Both the position numbers and the translations under genes were made by a program. From Lasioglossum baleicum (lineage: Eukaryota; Arthropoda; Insecta; Hymenoptera; Halictidae), in NCBI RefSeq assembly GCF_051020765.1, contig NC_134943.1, positions 11,160,001 through 11,224,000 on the forward strand: 64,000 nucleotides of DNA, written 5' to 3'. Positions 11,420-22,071 of the stretch are shown here, piece after piece (positions within the stretch are counted from its first letter, which is position 1; every line of letters begins with the position of its first letter). Under the pieces are notes generated by a model. It ran no database searches and was not told where the DNA came from. It was given only the letters and a program-made list of their open reading frames with translations.

Positions 11420-11863
11420 GCCTGGGGATCTTCGTGCATAATAATTAGAAATGTTTCCCTTCTCTCGTCATCTTAATAATTAAAAAATGCCAACAGATTT
11501 TTGTCATAAATGGACCACGGATTTTTAAACAGTAAAACATTAGAAAATTCCAACAATATTTTTATGTTGTCCTCGATGTAAAAATGCCGATATATTTTTG
11601 TTATTCAACTTATCATTTTACCTTTTTTCTCATAAATAGTCCACGGATTTTTCAACAGTAAAACATTAGAAAATTCCAACAATATTTTTATGTTGTCCTC
11701 GATGTAAAAATGCCAATATATTTTTGTCAATCTTCCTACCTTTTTACCTTTTTTGCCATAAACAGACCATCGGTGTAAAAAACCTATTAAGGGATGACAT
11801 TTATGTAACTCCCAGCAGTTCCCACAGTTGATGCGGAACATTTTGCATGAAGATCCGCGGAGC
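11420..11863. mobile_element. Diverged MITE of the TAGACTGCGGATC family with an internal 126-bp duplication
   Basis: The left end TAGCCTGGGGATCTTCGTGC and right end TTTTGCATGAAGATCCGC resemble the family termini; the right end carries a small insertion before CAGTC. Inside, CCACGGATTTTT followed by 'aacagtaaaacattagaaaattcc' occurs at about 11515 and 11641, a 126-bp tandem copy. Confidence 0.5.
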
Positions 11864-11962
11864 AGTCATAAATCCATAAAATTCAGTTTAATTAGAAATG
11901 CATTAAATTCATAGTCTGAGCATAATCTGGAATCTAATCTTGAAATAAATCGACATTTCCAG

Positions 11963-12037
11963 GTGTTGGCGAGTCGCGAGAGCCTCGTGGAGTCCATAGA
12001 GGAGTCCGAGTCCGACGACGCCATTCTGATGTCTCAG
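11963..12037 (+). CDS. Third supported exon, acidic 25-residue segment
   Basis: A clean micro-exon: acceptor 'acatttccag', 25 codons in phase 0/0, donor CAG|GTGAGT. It encodes VLASRESLVESIEESESDD then AILMSQ, a Ser/Glu/Asp-rich segment that resembles casein-kinase-2-type acidic serine clusters. Both splice sites are near consensus and all codons are open, which makes this one of the best-supported exons. It joins the exons at 10409 and 13321 without any frame change, so it could be skipped in some transcripts. Function is unknown. Confidence 0.8.
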
Positions 12038-12366
12038 GTGAGTGGTTTTCCATTCCCATTGATGCCTGTAGGAGCGTGAACGGGAGATCGATTGGGATCT
12101 ACGATGCATTATTAATGGCGGGTATGAATGTACCGATGGTACCGTGACGAAAGCTATCTTAGCTTAGGTCCTTCAAGGGCATCGCTTCAATTATTCTTCC
12201 TTCGATCATATTTCGAAAATAGATCGCGTTCTTCCCGAATATTTTTACTGGCACCACTAATGTCACGGTTCAGGTGCAATCATTTATTCATATCTAGCCA
12301 ATCGACCAATTCGTGAAATAACCACATCGATAGGTTACACAAAACGTCGGTTTCTGTAGTTTTTAA
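12038..12366. other. Intron sequence
   Basis: No features recognised. Confidence 0.4.
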
Positions 12367-12545
12367 CACTAAACCTAGCACTGCCGGTCTTACATTTTTA
12401 TTCTTACAGTTATTGAAATTATGACATTGGTTAGATGGAATATGATTCGATAAATTTCTTTATTCAAGCACACATTGCTATAAAAATTGCACGAAATCTA
12501 AATAAATAGGGCCTTGTCATTTTTATCAGCTAAATACACTCTTTT
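12367..12545 (-). mobile_element. TTAA-type (piggyBac-like) MITE, family B, truncated copy
   Basis: TTAA at 12363-12366 is followed by CACTAAACCTAGCACTGCCGG and 'tcttacatttttattcttac'. The interior 'gcacgaaatctaaataaata' is shared with the copies at 14657-14882 and 31409-31637. The far terminus is lost after 'ttttatcagctaaata'. Confidence 0.7.
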
Positions 12546-13320
12546 GCAAACAAATTCAGCCTTTGTTATCAATACTTACCTAGTCCTTGCAAAATTGTAT
12601 CAGTATGAAATTATATCGATATAGAATTTAATTCTCAAAATGTCAAAATTTCCAAAACACTGTATAACAATTGAAAACCAAAACACGTGTCTAAATCTTG
12701 TAAAATTGTTTCAATATGGAATTAAATCAAATTGTATTTTGGAGAATTCAGTGCCGATTGTTGTCCAATTTAATTCTGGAAATACAAATTTAAAGTATTC
12801 GAAAAATCTTATGAAATCATTTCGAACTGGATTTCCAGAAAATGAGACGATTTCTGGGTGATCGATTTATCCAAAAAGCCAGCCATTGAATCTAAATAAA
12901 TAACTAAGTAATTGTAAATATTCTTAATGGGTAAAATTGATTTACATAAGGTTGACTTTGACTAGCGAAAAGAATGTATCCTTACAATTCTTTTAATCCT
13001 GAATTTTTGCATACTCGTATCATTCGAAACCGATTTTAGATTTCCACGAGTTGGTCCAAATAAAATGATGAACCATACTAACTTCATCAATCAATTGAAT
13101 GAGTCTCCGATTTTTCGATTTCTTGTTTTAATCAACGATTGACGATTAACTTTATCAATCGATTGAATAAATCGCCGATTTTTCAATGATTACCTTTTTC
13201 AATCGTACACATTAATCAATCAATCTTGATTAAAATATTAATCGATTAATGCCCAACTCTGTCTTACAACTCAGATCGGGTAACTGTGCGGTGAATTAAT
13301 TGTCGAACTGATTTGTTTAG
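12546..13320. other. Intron sequence
   Basis: AT-rich, with short repeated 'cgatttttcgatt'/'caatcgattga' motifs near 13090-13250. It ends in the acceptor 'ctgatttgtttag'. Confidence 0.4.
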
Positions 13321-13552
13321 GAATTGGGTGATACCGATCCGCTGACACTCGCACAAGTGCACGAGCACCTGGTTCGCAGTCCGCCTCCGGCATCGTGGCC
13401 TCACACGACGACCTTCCACTTTCCACATCAGACTCCAACGACGAACGGGAGGAGCGAAGGGTTGGGACATTGCAAAAGTCCCTTGAAGACGCCCCCGTAC
13501 CGGAGCAACGAGCACGAGATCTCTCGAAGCGAACCCTCCACGGATATCAGAG
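13321..13552 (+). CDS. Fourth supported exon, Pro/Ser/His-rich tail segment
   Basis: The acceptor TTTGTTTAG precedes 13321 in phase 0. The exon reads 77 codons plus one carried base and ends with the donor AG|GTGCGA at 13553. It starts ELGDTDPLTLAQVHEHLV, a potentially helical piece, then becomes low-complexity (SPPPASWPHTTTFHFPHQTP) and ends NEHEISRSEPSTDIR. The carried G fits two alternative downstream exons (21281 and 53908), each giving an Asp codon. Composition and codon-level GC differ sharply from the intronic flanks. Family not recognised; it is consistent with a disordered, phosphorylatable cytosolic tail. Confidence 0.8.
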
Positions 13553-13820
13553 GTGCGAGTCGAAACGACTAGAAACACACACAAATTGCCTTTAGTTCAT
13601 TTCCTGGTCGACGCTTTTTCGCCGCCCGCTGTCGAACGGCTTGTAGATCCTTCGTAGATAGGCATCGTTCGCGTGCTTTCGTTACCATGCGTTATTCCAG
13701 CGTTTCCCAAACATTCCCTCGTCAACATTCTACGAAAAGTTTCCTCTAACAATTGTCTCACTTGATCATGTTACAGTTCACGTGAATTCTTGTTACAGCA
13801 ATCTCGTTTGTCCTCTGATA
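13553..13820. other. Intron sequence
   Basis: No feature recognised. Confidence 0.4.
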
Positions 13821-14269
13821 CAGTGACCCGAATTAATATTTGGACGCTTTAAAGAAGACGATAACTTTTTTAATATTGTACTATACGATTTGAACGTTTT
13901 TTTGGGAAGCTGGAGCAATTAGTTTACTACAGGATGTGAAAAGAAATTGTTTCGAAGATTGCAATTCTTCGGAATTGTAGAAAATATACTAAAAGTTGCA
14001 GTTTACATCAACCGATTTCGATGAAACTTTCACAATGCATCTAATTGACACAGATCGGCAAAACGTATTTTTTGAATCTTCAATATAGGCCCACATAAAG
14101 AAGTCGTAAAATACACTTTCAGTAGTTTTTCTACAATTCCGAACAATTGCATCTTTTGAAAAAATTTTTTCTCACATCCTGTAGTAAACTAATTCTCTAG
14201 CTTTCCGAAAAGAGTTCTAATCGTATAGTACAATATTAACAAAGTTATTTCACTGTTCATGGTTCACTG
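13821..14269. mobile_element. Palindromic MITE (CAGTGA end), Tc1/mariner-like
   Basis: TA at 13819-13820 precedes CAGTGACCC. The right end reads GGTTCACTG followed by TA at 14270-14271, so the TA duplication is intact. The halves are inverted copies: 'gtactatacgatt...agtttactacaggatgtgaaaa' against 'ttttctcacatcctgtagtaaact...cgtatagtac'. The internal motif ACCGATTTCGATGAAACTTTC is shared with other palindromic elements here. It is 449 bp with no transposase. Confidence 0.75.
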
Positions 14270-14281
14270 TACTTCGTAAAT

Positions 14282-14368
14282 AGCCTGCGGATTTTGCGCA
14301 TTTATTCAAAACCATGCGAATTGCAATTGATAGAAGCAACTTTTATCTTCCATAAAAATCCGCTGTCT
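14282..14368. mobile_element. Short MITE copy, TAGACTGCGGATC family
   Basis: It begins AGCCTGCGGATTTTGCGCATT and ends CCATAAAAATCCGCTGTCT. At 87 bp it is an internally deleted copy of the family. Confidence 0.65.
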
Positions 14369-14656
14369 GCTCGTCAGTCTTTATAATGTTTTCACAAGCA
14401 TTCAAAATCGAAAGATCACCTGGTTAAATTCATCAAAAACTTACATGTTTGGAGATCTGAGAATTTATTTGATAATTTCAAGTATATTAATTCGACAATC
14501 ATAGTTCATAATTCAATCATACTTCATAATCCCGTGCCTAAAGCATCTGTGAACTTTCATTTTTAAAGGGATTGTGCAGATTACAATTTCATATAACACA
14601 GTTTCATTTTGTTAAAAGATCTTGAACAGTTCTTTCAACTCTGCGGTGGTTGTTAA

Positions 14657-14882
14657 CACTAAAACTACCGAGCACTGAAAGCGATTAAATGTTTTTTTTA
14701 TATGATGTTTTAGCTGATAAAAATGACAAGGCTCTATTTATTTAGATTTCGTGCAATTTTTATTGCAATATGCGCTTGGATAAAGAAATTGATCGAATCA
14801 TTTTCCATGTAAGCAACGTCATAATTTCAATAATTATAAAATTAAAAATGTAAGACCGGTTATCCGACCGGTAGGTTTAGTG
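14657..14882 (+). mobile_element. TTAA-flanked (piggyBac-like) MITE, family B, complete
   Basis: TTAA (14653-14656), then CACTAAAACTACCG. At the right CGGTAGGTTTAGTG, then TTAA (14883-14886). The terminal inverted repeat is 14 bp with one mismatch. It is 226 bp long and non-coding, with the interior 'atttagatttcgtgcaattttt'. This is the clearest copy of the family. Confidence 0.85.
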
Positions 14883-14886
14883 TTAA

Positions 14887-15259
14887 CTACATTTTTAGCT
14901 TTTTGACCGAGTATTGATGCTACTAGATGTTTAACTTTTTAGCTGAACAATTATGTAAGTTGATTTTCGACTGGTTTGTTGAATATGTTGTTAGATTTTT
15001 TATTTTTTTTAGCCGAACAATTACGTTGCTAGAGAGGTTTAGTTTATATTCTTCGAAAACTGGTATTATGTTTTCGGGATGACAGTTTGGGAAACGCTGC
15101 GTCATGCTACTAGGCGAGCTCTCTTAGTGCCTGTCCCTCACGCTCTGGCGCTCTAATCAAAATTAGTTTGTTAGTAATCGATTGTTTCACTCCGTCCGAT
15201 GCTGTGTACTCTTGCTATAGCGTTCACGGGTCTGGTCTCGCAGAATTGTTGCAGATTAA
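14887..15259. other. Intron sequence
   Basis: No feature recognised; a 60-codon minus frame at 14923-15105 has no support. Confidence 0.4.
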
Positions 15260-15695
15260 CCCTGCCACGATCAGCAGGTTAGCACTGTGCGCTTCTGCAT
15301 ATTGCTGAGAAATAGGAAACACACGTATTAGTAGTGCCTATTACAATTGTAAAATACATAGCTATTCTTTCCGCAATTATTGCGGAATGTTGAACATTGG
15401 ACTTCGTGCAATTCAAATGAGGGCGATAAAATATGTAGCATCTCGATATCTTGCGGAAACCGTGTAAAAGTACTGTTAGACGTACTCGGTGAGCGATTAT
15501 TTATTTCCTTCTTTGTTGTTATGTAATTACAATGTTTATTGTTATTGTACGATTATCTTGAAACGGGACAAATTCTTTATTTGCATAATCACCCGCAGTT
15601 TATGTATATTAGTGGTGTTTTTATAGTTTTTTAAAGTTTAGTGACGTTTCGAAGGAAACCATAGCACGATTAGGTCACAGAAGACCGTAGCAGGG
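15260..15695. mobile_element. TTAA-flanked (piggyBac-like) MITE, family C
   Basis: TTAA (15256-15259), then CCCTGCCACGATCAGCAG. At the right 'gaccgtaGCAGGG', then TTAA (15696-15699). Termini pair as CCCTGC(C/T)ACG(A/G)TC. It is 436 bp with no open frame of note. Confidence 0.8.
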
Positions 15696-16246
15696 TTAAA
15701 GTAATTGAAATATTCATCACACAATGATCACACCGAACGCGAAAACGAAGATTCTCAATTTTAATCACATTTACGAACGAATTTAATATGGAATATTTGT
15801 ACTACTAGTTATAGATGAATGCATCTTGATTTCAAATCAATTTTTCATTCGAGTTTATCGAAGAAGAGTAGTAGTGAACTGTTATTTGGAAAAGCGTATG
15901 AGGTAAATATAAGATTTTATTATCTCGACACATTATAGTGTTAATAAAATGTTAATGATTATTTAATAAAATCGTTTATTGATAATATTGTTACGCTGCA
16001 AGTAGGTAAACTTTCTTTCCACCGTACAGTTCTCGAGACTTGACCTACGGAATTGTCTCAATCGTCAATTCTTTACAACTTTGTAATGATTAAGTTAATA
16101 ATTGGGACTTTTCAATTCATTTCTCGTCTGATGTAAATATTTTCTTTCGTCTACATTTCTCTCATACCCTCTTTTACATCATTCGATCACCATTGTTACA
16201 TCACACACCAGAATTAACAAACTGAGTCACGAACATAAACAATAAT
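15696..16246. other. Intron sequence
   Basis: AT-rich, no feature recognised. Confidence 0.4.
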
Positions 16247-16414
16247 AGACAGCGGATTTCATGCATTTATGACAAAGATCAGTAGGTGTAATATAAAACA
16301 GTAAAAGCATTAGAAGAATTTAAAAATACTGTTATATTCTTCTGAAAATAAATTTCACTATAGTTTGTTGGAAATCGGGTAGAAAATTTTTATTTTGCAT
16401 AAAGATCCGCTGTC
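16247..16414. mobile_element. MITE, TAGACTGCGGATC family, complete with TA flanks
   Basis: TA (16245-16246), then GACAGCGGATTTCATGCATT. At the right TTTTGCATAAAGATCCGCTGTC, then TA (16415-16416). Interior 'cagtaaaagcattagaagaatttaaaaatactgt' is shared with 9143, 17472 and 47720. It is 168 bp. Confidence 0.85.
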
Positions 16415-16416
16415 TA

Positions 16417-17471
16417 CGAATCAAAAATGTGGAGCCAAATTTTCCTATACAAAGCTTTGCTTTGGAAAATCCACGTAACGCGTACTCACGCGTGCAGTAA
16501 GTAGATACGGTAAGTAATGATCAGACAGCCTGCTCGACGAGTTGCGTACGAAATTCATTCATCATTGTCTCCTAAAGAATAATTGAAACATCGACAAAAA
16601 TCATACGGTACATTCTACAATACTTTAGACAGAACATGTTCTGAAAATTTGAACAAAATCTGCACATTGCTGTAATTTCTCGATACGACAGAATTTTTTA
16701 AAATCGCTACAACAGAATATTGTACGTAGTTGACACTCGGGGACAATGAAATTTAAACAAAAATTCGAGCTGTTCGGCAGTGATAACTCTTCGGGTTGGC
16801 GGGACAGTTCGCGTATGCACGGCCGTGGAACAATTATCGCCAGCACCAATTGCATACAAATAATCGCGTGTATTGTTCGAGGAGGGCATGGTAGTCTCTG
16901 TGATCCGCGTGTCACGAACGATCTCGCAAATAGGCTTAATCGCGAGCCCCATTTCCATACAAATCGGCCTGGGCTCGTTGAATAGCGGCTGGCGCGCGAG
17001 TTTCGAACACTCGACCGCGAAAATTCCGCGCGGGAAACGTGACCGGCTTCGCGAAAACGGAGCATGGAAATCGACTCGTGACACAGACACACTTCGGCAC
17101 ATTAACGAATTCATATATTCGTCCGGGACACTTATTGCCGACCTTGATGCCGTGCTTATAGGCACGACCGATCGATTTGCCCCCGTATTTTTAACTCTGC
17201 ATAAATTAATGGGCCGACCGTTGCCGATGGGCGTGCCTTGACTTTATCCTCCACTTTTAGTTGCATTCGATCACCTCGTTCAGCTCGTGGTTCGACGATA
17301 GAATCGATATTAACCTCTCGTTTCCCGAAATTCGATACTTCCGGAAAACGCGCGTTCGTTGATCCTCCGGTGACTGCCATTTTAATCCCATCGGACACCT
17401 ATCGACGCGTTACCGATTAACCTGTCCATTGAGAGAACGATGTAATTACCTGTCTCGTTAATTTATTATTA
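16417..17471. other. Intron sequence with a GC-richer patch at about 16730-17420
   Basis: The patch has CpG-rich sequence with overlapping open frames on both strands (up to 155 codons). None has splice sites joining the known phases or a recognisable domain. It may be a conserved non-coding or regulatory island. Confidence 0.4.
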
Positions 17472-17624
17472 GATAGCGGATTCTATGCGTTTATGACAAG
17501 AATGAGTGGGTGTAATTGGAAACAGTGAAAGCATTAAAAGAGTTTAAAAACACTGCTATATTATTTTCAACCTATTCAACGTATTCAGAAAGAAATGTTC
17601 TATTTTGCATAAAAATCCGCTGTC
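17472..17624. mobile_element. MITE, TAGACTGCGGATC family, complete with TA flanks
   Basis: TA, then GATAGCGGATTCTATGCG. At the right TTTTGCATAAAAATCCGCTGTC, then TA. The interior matches the 16247 copy ('cagtgaaagcattaaaagagtttaaaaacactg'). It is 153 bp. Confidence 0.85.
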
Positions 17625-17818
17625 TATTTATTATCCCCCTGTAGTTTTCATTCAGTGCGACGACGCATTTGTTCGTTCTCCAGGGAACGCCATTTTGGTT
17701 CAGTTTGGGCTAGCGTGTCTGTCGCCAGTGCACGAATGTAAATTCATTTGTTGGTCAATGTTTTAGAACGTGTGTTTCATTGAATTCATTACTCGAACTT
17801 CCTCGAATGTAATTTGTA

Positions 17819-17990
17819 GACTGCGAATGTTTATGCAATCTTTTTAGATGAATTTCAAGAAAGTGGTATCAAATACAATCTTATTTTCGGAGGTAGTAAC
17901 CTTCGCAGGACGGGAATGAATAAAAATCGTATTAAATTCTGTCAAATTTCATACTCGAGCATTTTTTGCAGTTTCGAAATTAGATGTGTC
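17819..17990. mobile_element. MITE fragment, TAGACTGCGGATC family, 5' part only
   Basis: It begins GACTGCGAATGTTTATGCAAT. The interior ('gatgaatttcaagaaagtgg', 'gaatgaataaaaatcgtattaaattctgt') matches 18120 and 37051. No right terminus is visible. Confidence 0.65.
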
Positions 17991-18119
17991 CATTTTTTTG
18001 AAAGCAAGTCATACATTTCTTGTTTCAAGATACATTTAAAGGAAAAGGATATCAACACTAATTGAATTTCATATAATGTTGAAATAACAAGCGCTATTTT
18101 TCACAATATGTGATGTGCA

Positions 18120-18321
18120 GACTGCGGATGTTTATGCAATTTGCAATTTTTGTAGACGAATTTTAAGAGAAGCTCGAATCAAATAAAATCTTCTTTTTCC
18201 GTGGTGTTAGACTTCATAGATCTGAAATAAATGAAAATCGTAATAAATTCTGTGGTATTTTTTATATCCTAGCATTTTTTTAAAATCTTCCAAAGCCATA
18301 ATTGCATAAAGATCCGCAGTC
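18120..18321. mobile_element. MITE, TAGACTGCGGATC family, 200-bp subfamily
   Basis: It begins GACTGCGGATGTTTATGCAAT and ends TTGCATAAAGATCCGCAGTC followed by TA. The interior is closely similar to the 37051-37249 copy. It is 202 bp. Confidence 0.85.
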
Positions 18322-18323
18322 TA

Positions 18324-20107
18324 GTCATGTGTGATGCACTTTCATAATTATGGGCACACATCTCGGTCTTTCCGCCAACGCACTAAATCATTTTTCTTCG
18401 CCGCTAATTGCCCACATACGCGTGGCAGAAATGGTTCTGTTAATGGATCGAACAAATGCCTCGGAGTATGTTTCATTAATTCCGTTCATTTCGAGCGAAA
18501 CAGGAAAGCGAGAGGAACAAGTTTGATGAGTTCTGTCAATTGTGTTAACGTCATGTTTCCTGATACGCGTCTTCGCGTTCTCCTTTCAATTTGTCTTCGA
18601 GGTTGATTATTCGTGCGAGAGATGTAATCGATGTCGGCATGTCGCATTGCGCGGCATTTTATATCGCTCTCGCGGGGCTCACGTGAGCACGTGGGGAATA
18701 CAATCTTGCTTTCTGTTTGCTATACGTGCGGCATAGTAAGCAGTGCACGTGTGCGTCGCGTTCCAACAACCGAGGAAATTAAGTGGTGTTTCGAGAGTGA
18801 AATTAGCTCGTACATACTTGATACGTTGTCTGCTTGAAATATTCACTAATGGCGGTTGACTTTTGATGAAACGCGCCGCTGTCAACTTACAATTAGACCA
18901 CGGGGAATTGAAATAATTACTTGTCAGCGGGTATGGTTATCATTGGACTGCGGATCTTTATACATTATATATTATATGAGTCGTTTTGTATCAAAACCAG
19001 CCCAATTCATCAATTTTCGAAAGTTCTTTTTCGTAATTTGATAGTTCTTGGTCGATACTATCACGGTGCAAAGCGATTTGGAACGAACCGGTGTCAAAAA
19101 CCGGTTTTATTTCAAATCCAGCTCAGTCCACCACCAGTAGTATACTATTAATTTTTGTTAGAGATTTTTCCTGTAATTTTTGTCAATTTATTTATGTATT
19201 TTCTTGATTATGACTGAATATTCAGAATAACAATGAAATTTATATAATCATATTCATATAATAACATAATTTGATTATCAACATTATTATGATAAATTGA
19301 TTAATCAACTCACCCGAGATACCACATGAATTTCATTGAAAGGAAGGATGAAAAAAATATCCCCCACTTTTTCAAGTTTACAAAAATTAAAAACTCCCAT
19401 GAATCATCTCTGATCGATACAACTTACGCAATATCTTTCTGTAGATAAGATTACGATGGCGCGGTAATCGAATTTCTAAAAAACGATTTATGGACATTTA
19501 CAATTAGTTGAGACCGTTTTTATAGATATAGATCGTTTATCATTGAAGTTTTCATTGTCTGATTAGCGAGAGCCTATCTTATTGCGAATGGCGTCTGTAA
19601 CAATGAAAGACTGCAGGTATGCAGCCTGTGTATCGGTGCAACACGCAATACTACAATTTCACGCCGCTAAACGGAGAATCGATAACTATACCTATATCCC
19701 TTATCTTGCGGAACAATTGATTTCTAAAAAGTAGAGGCACTTTATCGACCACCCAGATAATGATGTCATATATCGGTCTCGTATACAGGGTGTCTCGGTA
19801 GAAGCACTGCTCGGAATGGAGCCACATTTATTCAATCATCTCAACAAATTTTAAATTAGAAAATTTGAAATAATTCGTTTCATCAGATCCAATAAATTCA
19901 GCGTCATTTTTCTGTTAGATGTTACGTAGTAAAATAGTCCTTCTAACATCTGGAAAAAATGTATTCATTTTCAAAGGATGTTCTAATACTTATGGACTAT
20001 TATCCCCAAAAACATAGAAGGGAAAAGAAAATTGAATGCTTTCGGAAATATTTTATTCACTAAATTTGATTGCCAAACGCTTTTTAACGCTTAAACATTG
20101 ATTACTA
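18324..20107. other. Intron sequence with isolated MITE ends
   Basis: A lone left end, GACTGCGGATCTTTATACATT, lies at 18946. A CAGGGTGTCTC end resembling the element at 42270 lies near 19793 without a partner. Short open frames at 18331-19151 have no support. Confidence 0.5.
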
Positions 20108-20580
20108 GACTGCGGATCTTTATGCAAAATAAAAAATGTAAAATTGTTTTCATAAAATCAAGAAGAATATGAAAATTAATTTTATAGAAAATTTAATATT
20201 GTTTAATAGTAACATTAAATTATTATGAGAATTGATTTTAATATTATTGAGGGAAATAATATTAAAATTAATTTTATAGAAAATTTAATGTTGTTTAATA
20301 GTAACATTAAATTATTATGAGAATTGATTTTAATATTATTGAGGGGAATAATATGAAAATTAATTTTATAGATAATTTAGTATTGTTTAATAGTAACATT
20401 AAATTATTCTGAGAATTGATTTTAATGCTATTGAGGGGAATAATATGAAAATTAATTTTGTAGAAAATTTAATATTGTTTAATAGTAACATTAAATTATT
20501 ATGAGAATTGATTTTAATATTATTGAGGGGAATAATATGAAAATTAATATATTTTACAGAGAATTTAATATTATTTAAAA
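20108..20580. mobile_element. MITE left end (TAGACTGCGGATC family) followed by a 92-bp tandem array
   Basis: TAGACTGCGGATCTTTATGC starts at 20106. From about 20160, GAGAATTGATTTTAAT recurs at 20227, 20319, 20411 and 20503, exactly 92 bp apart, in a unit made of 'aaaattaattttatagaaaatttaatattgtttaatagtaacattaaatta'. No right terminus is seen, so the array may be an expansion inside the element. Confidence 0.75.
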
Positions 20581-20939
20581 ATATAAAGCTGTGCATTCGT
20601 TGACACTTCTTTCGCCCCATACTTCGTTGATATTCCGACCCGCCTGAGCGGCACTTTGGCCTAGTTTGAACTCGTAGAAAAAAATAATGCGAAAATCGCG
20701 TTTTGACATCCAGAAATAAAAGCCAAACAATTTGAATAAAACTAAATACCAAAAGCATAATTAAATAGAGCGTACCACAAGCTTTAAAGCGACATATAGC
20801 TCATTAAATTAAGGTAAATTGTTATAAAATTGCAATTAAAACAAAGGAACAAAAATCCTGCATTTCTCTTTCTTTACAATCTGATACACTGATGTCCTTA
20901 AATATTTTCAACATGTCCACTGCTTTAAAATGCTGATTA

Positions 20940-21049
20940 CAAACGAATCAATTTTTATTTCACCTAAAACGAAAAGCATGACGTTCATACTCGTCGGACT
21001 TTGTTAAAATCTTCATCGCGATTCAGATTCGTTAAAATACGGCAAGGGG
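20940..21049 (-). mobile_element. Fragment of TTAA-type MITE family A
   Basis: It contains 'cgtcggactttgttaaaatcttcatcgcgattcagattcgttaaaatACGGCAAGGGG' and ends at a TTAG, as in the copies at 1607 and 3048. The left end is not resolved. Confidence 0.5.
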
Positions 21050-21280
21050 TTAGCTGCCTATAAATTGCAATAAAATTAACAATGGATAGAAACTTGGTTC
21101 TTCTTCTAAAAAACGATGAACGACAAATTCGAGCTAACGTATCCGTAAGAGAGTGGGGCCGCAGCGCAAGGGGTTAAGGGTAGAAGAATGGAAGATGTAG
21201 GGGGTTGGAGGGTAGCATTGTCCTCGGCGTGTGCAGAACGTCGCTGACGAGGACGTTCCGTCCTGATTGTAATTTTTCAG

Positions 21281-21396
21281 ATCGTCACTCGCACACGTTT
21301 TCTCTGCTGCACCCGACGCCGATGCGCTCGTTGTCGGACGTGCGTCGACTGCACCGATCGGCGGACGACAGTGTGCAGCTGGTGTCGAACGAGTAA
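21281..21396 (+). CDS. Last exon of the unidentified host gene, with stop
   Basis: The acceptor 'gtaatttttcag' precedes 21281. With the G carried from the 13321-13552 exon the first codon is GAT, and 38 codons follow to TAA at 21394-21396. The peptide DRHSHTFSLLHPTPMRSLSD continues VRRLHRSADDSVQLVSNE. It contains two Arg/Ser motifs (PMRSLSD, LHRSADD) of the type phosphorylated by basophilic kinases, which is inference. In total the five exons give 268 residues of tail in the window. The 3' UTR and AATAAA downstream agree with a terminal exon. Confidence 0.75.
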
Positions 21397-21865
21397 CAAC
21401 CTCGACGATTCCGGTCTGCGGCCGGGCTGACGATGATCATGGTTTCTCGCGTTCGGAACAAAGGGGCTCGTGCTTTGTCGGAGCGACCAGTTTCTGAGGA
21501 ACGTGTCCGCACACCAAGAGGACACTCGAACGCTCCTCGACGAGCCCGCGCGATATACAGCTCCGTCGAATCGATTTCTCGAGCCTGCCAGTCTCGAGAG
21601 GAACAGATCCGTCTGCTGCCATCGGGGATACAACAGAGAGGACTTTGACGAACAGGTTGGCACAGTGCGACCAGAATATTCAACTCTACCGAGAAATAAT
21701 CCTCTGTGTTCCTTCGAAACCTACTTACCGCCGTTCCACCCCCAATCGATCATTCTCCACAATGGAATTGGTGGCTGGAGCTACGTTGGAGATGATAGAA
21801 AGTGCACATTTTACAGGAGAGCAGCATCTCATGGCAGAACAATAAAACTCTCACGTCCAACGTTG
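21397..21865 (+). other. Probable 3' UTR of the supported gene
   Basis: GC-richer sequence between the stop codon and a polyadenylation hexamer. Open frames in it on both strands (up to 149 codons) have no homologous features and lie downstream of the stop. Confidence 0.5.
21841..21846 (+). terminator. Polyadenylation signal AATAAA
   Basis: An exact AATAAA about 445 bp after the TAA at 21394-21396, in a GC-richer context where it is less likely by chance than elsewhere in this AT-rich window. Confidence 0.5.
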
Positions 21866-22071
21866 CTCCAGCTGTCAATTCAATTGGCGTTGTGGGACTT
21901 TGCTGGAAATGGGCTATGACGTAGCGCGTGGACGATTAGGGCCAGTTTAAGTCATAATTTTGCTAAATTGCAATTTTTGACCACTGTGTCGAACATAGAG
22001 TATAAAAATTGTGGAATTCAGAGGCTTGCGTTTGAAATTGCTCGGTGTGGTGACTCCAAAGCGCCACTATA

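Noticed and set aside
19788..19830. CAGGGTGTCTCGG as the end of a second copy of the 42270 palindrome
   Set aside because: No matching interior or inverse end was found nearby, so it is at best a solo remnant.
21470..21919. 149-codon frame after the last exon
   Set aside because: It lies in the probable 3' UTR, overlaps equally long frames on the other strand, and has no recognisable motif.
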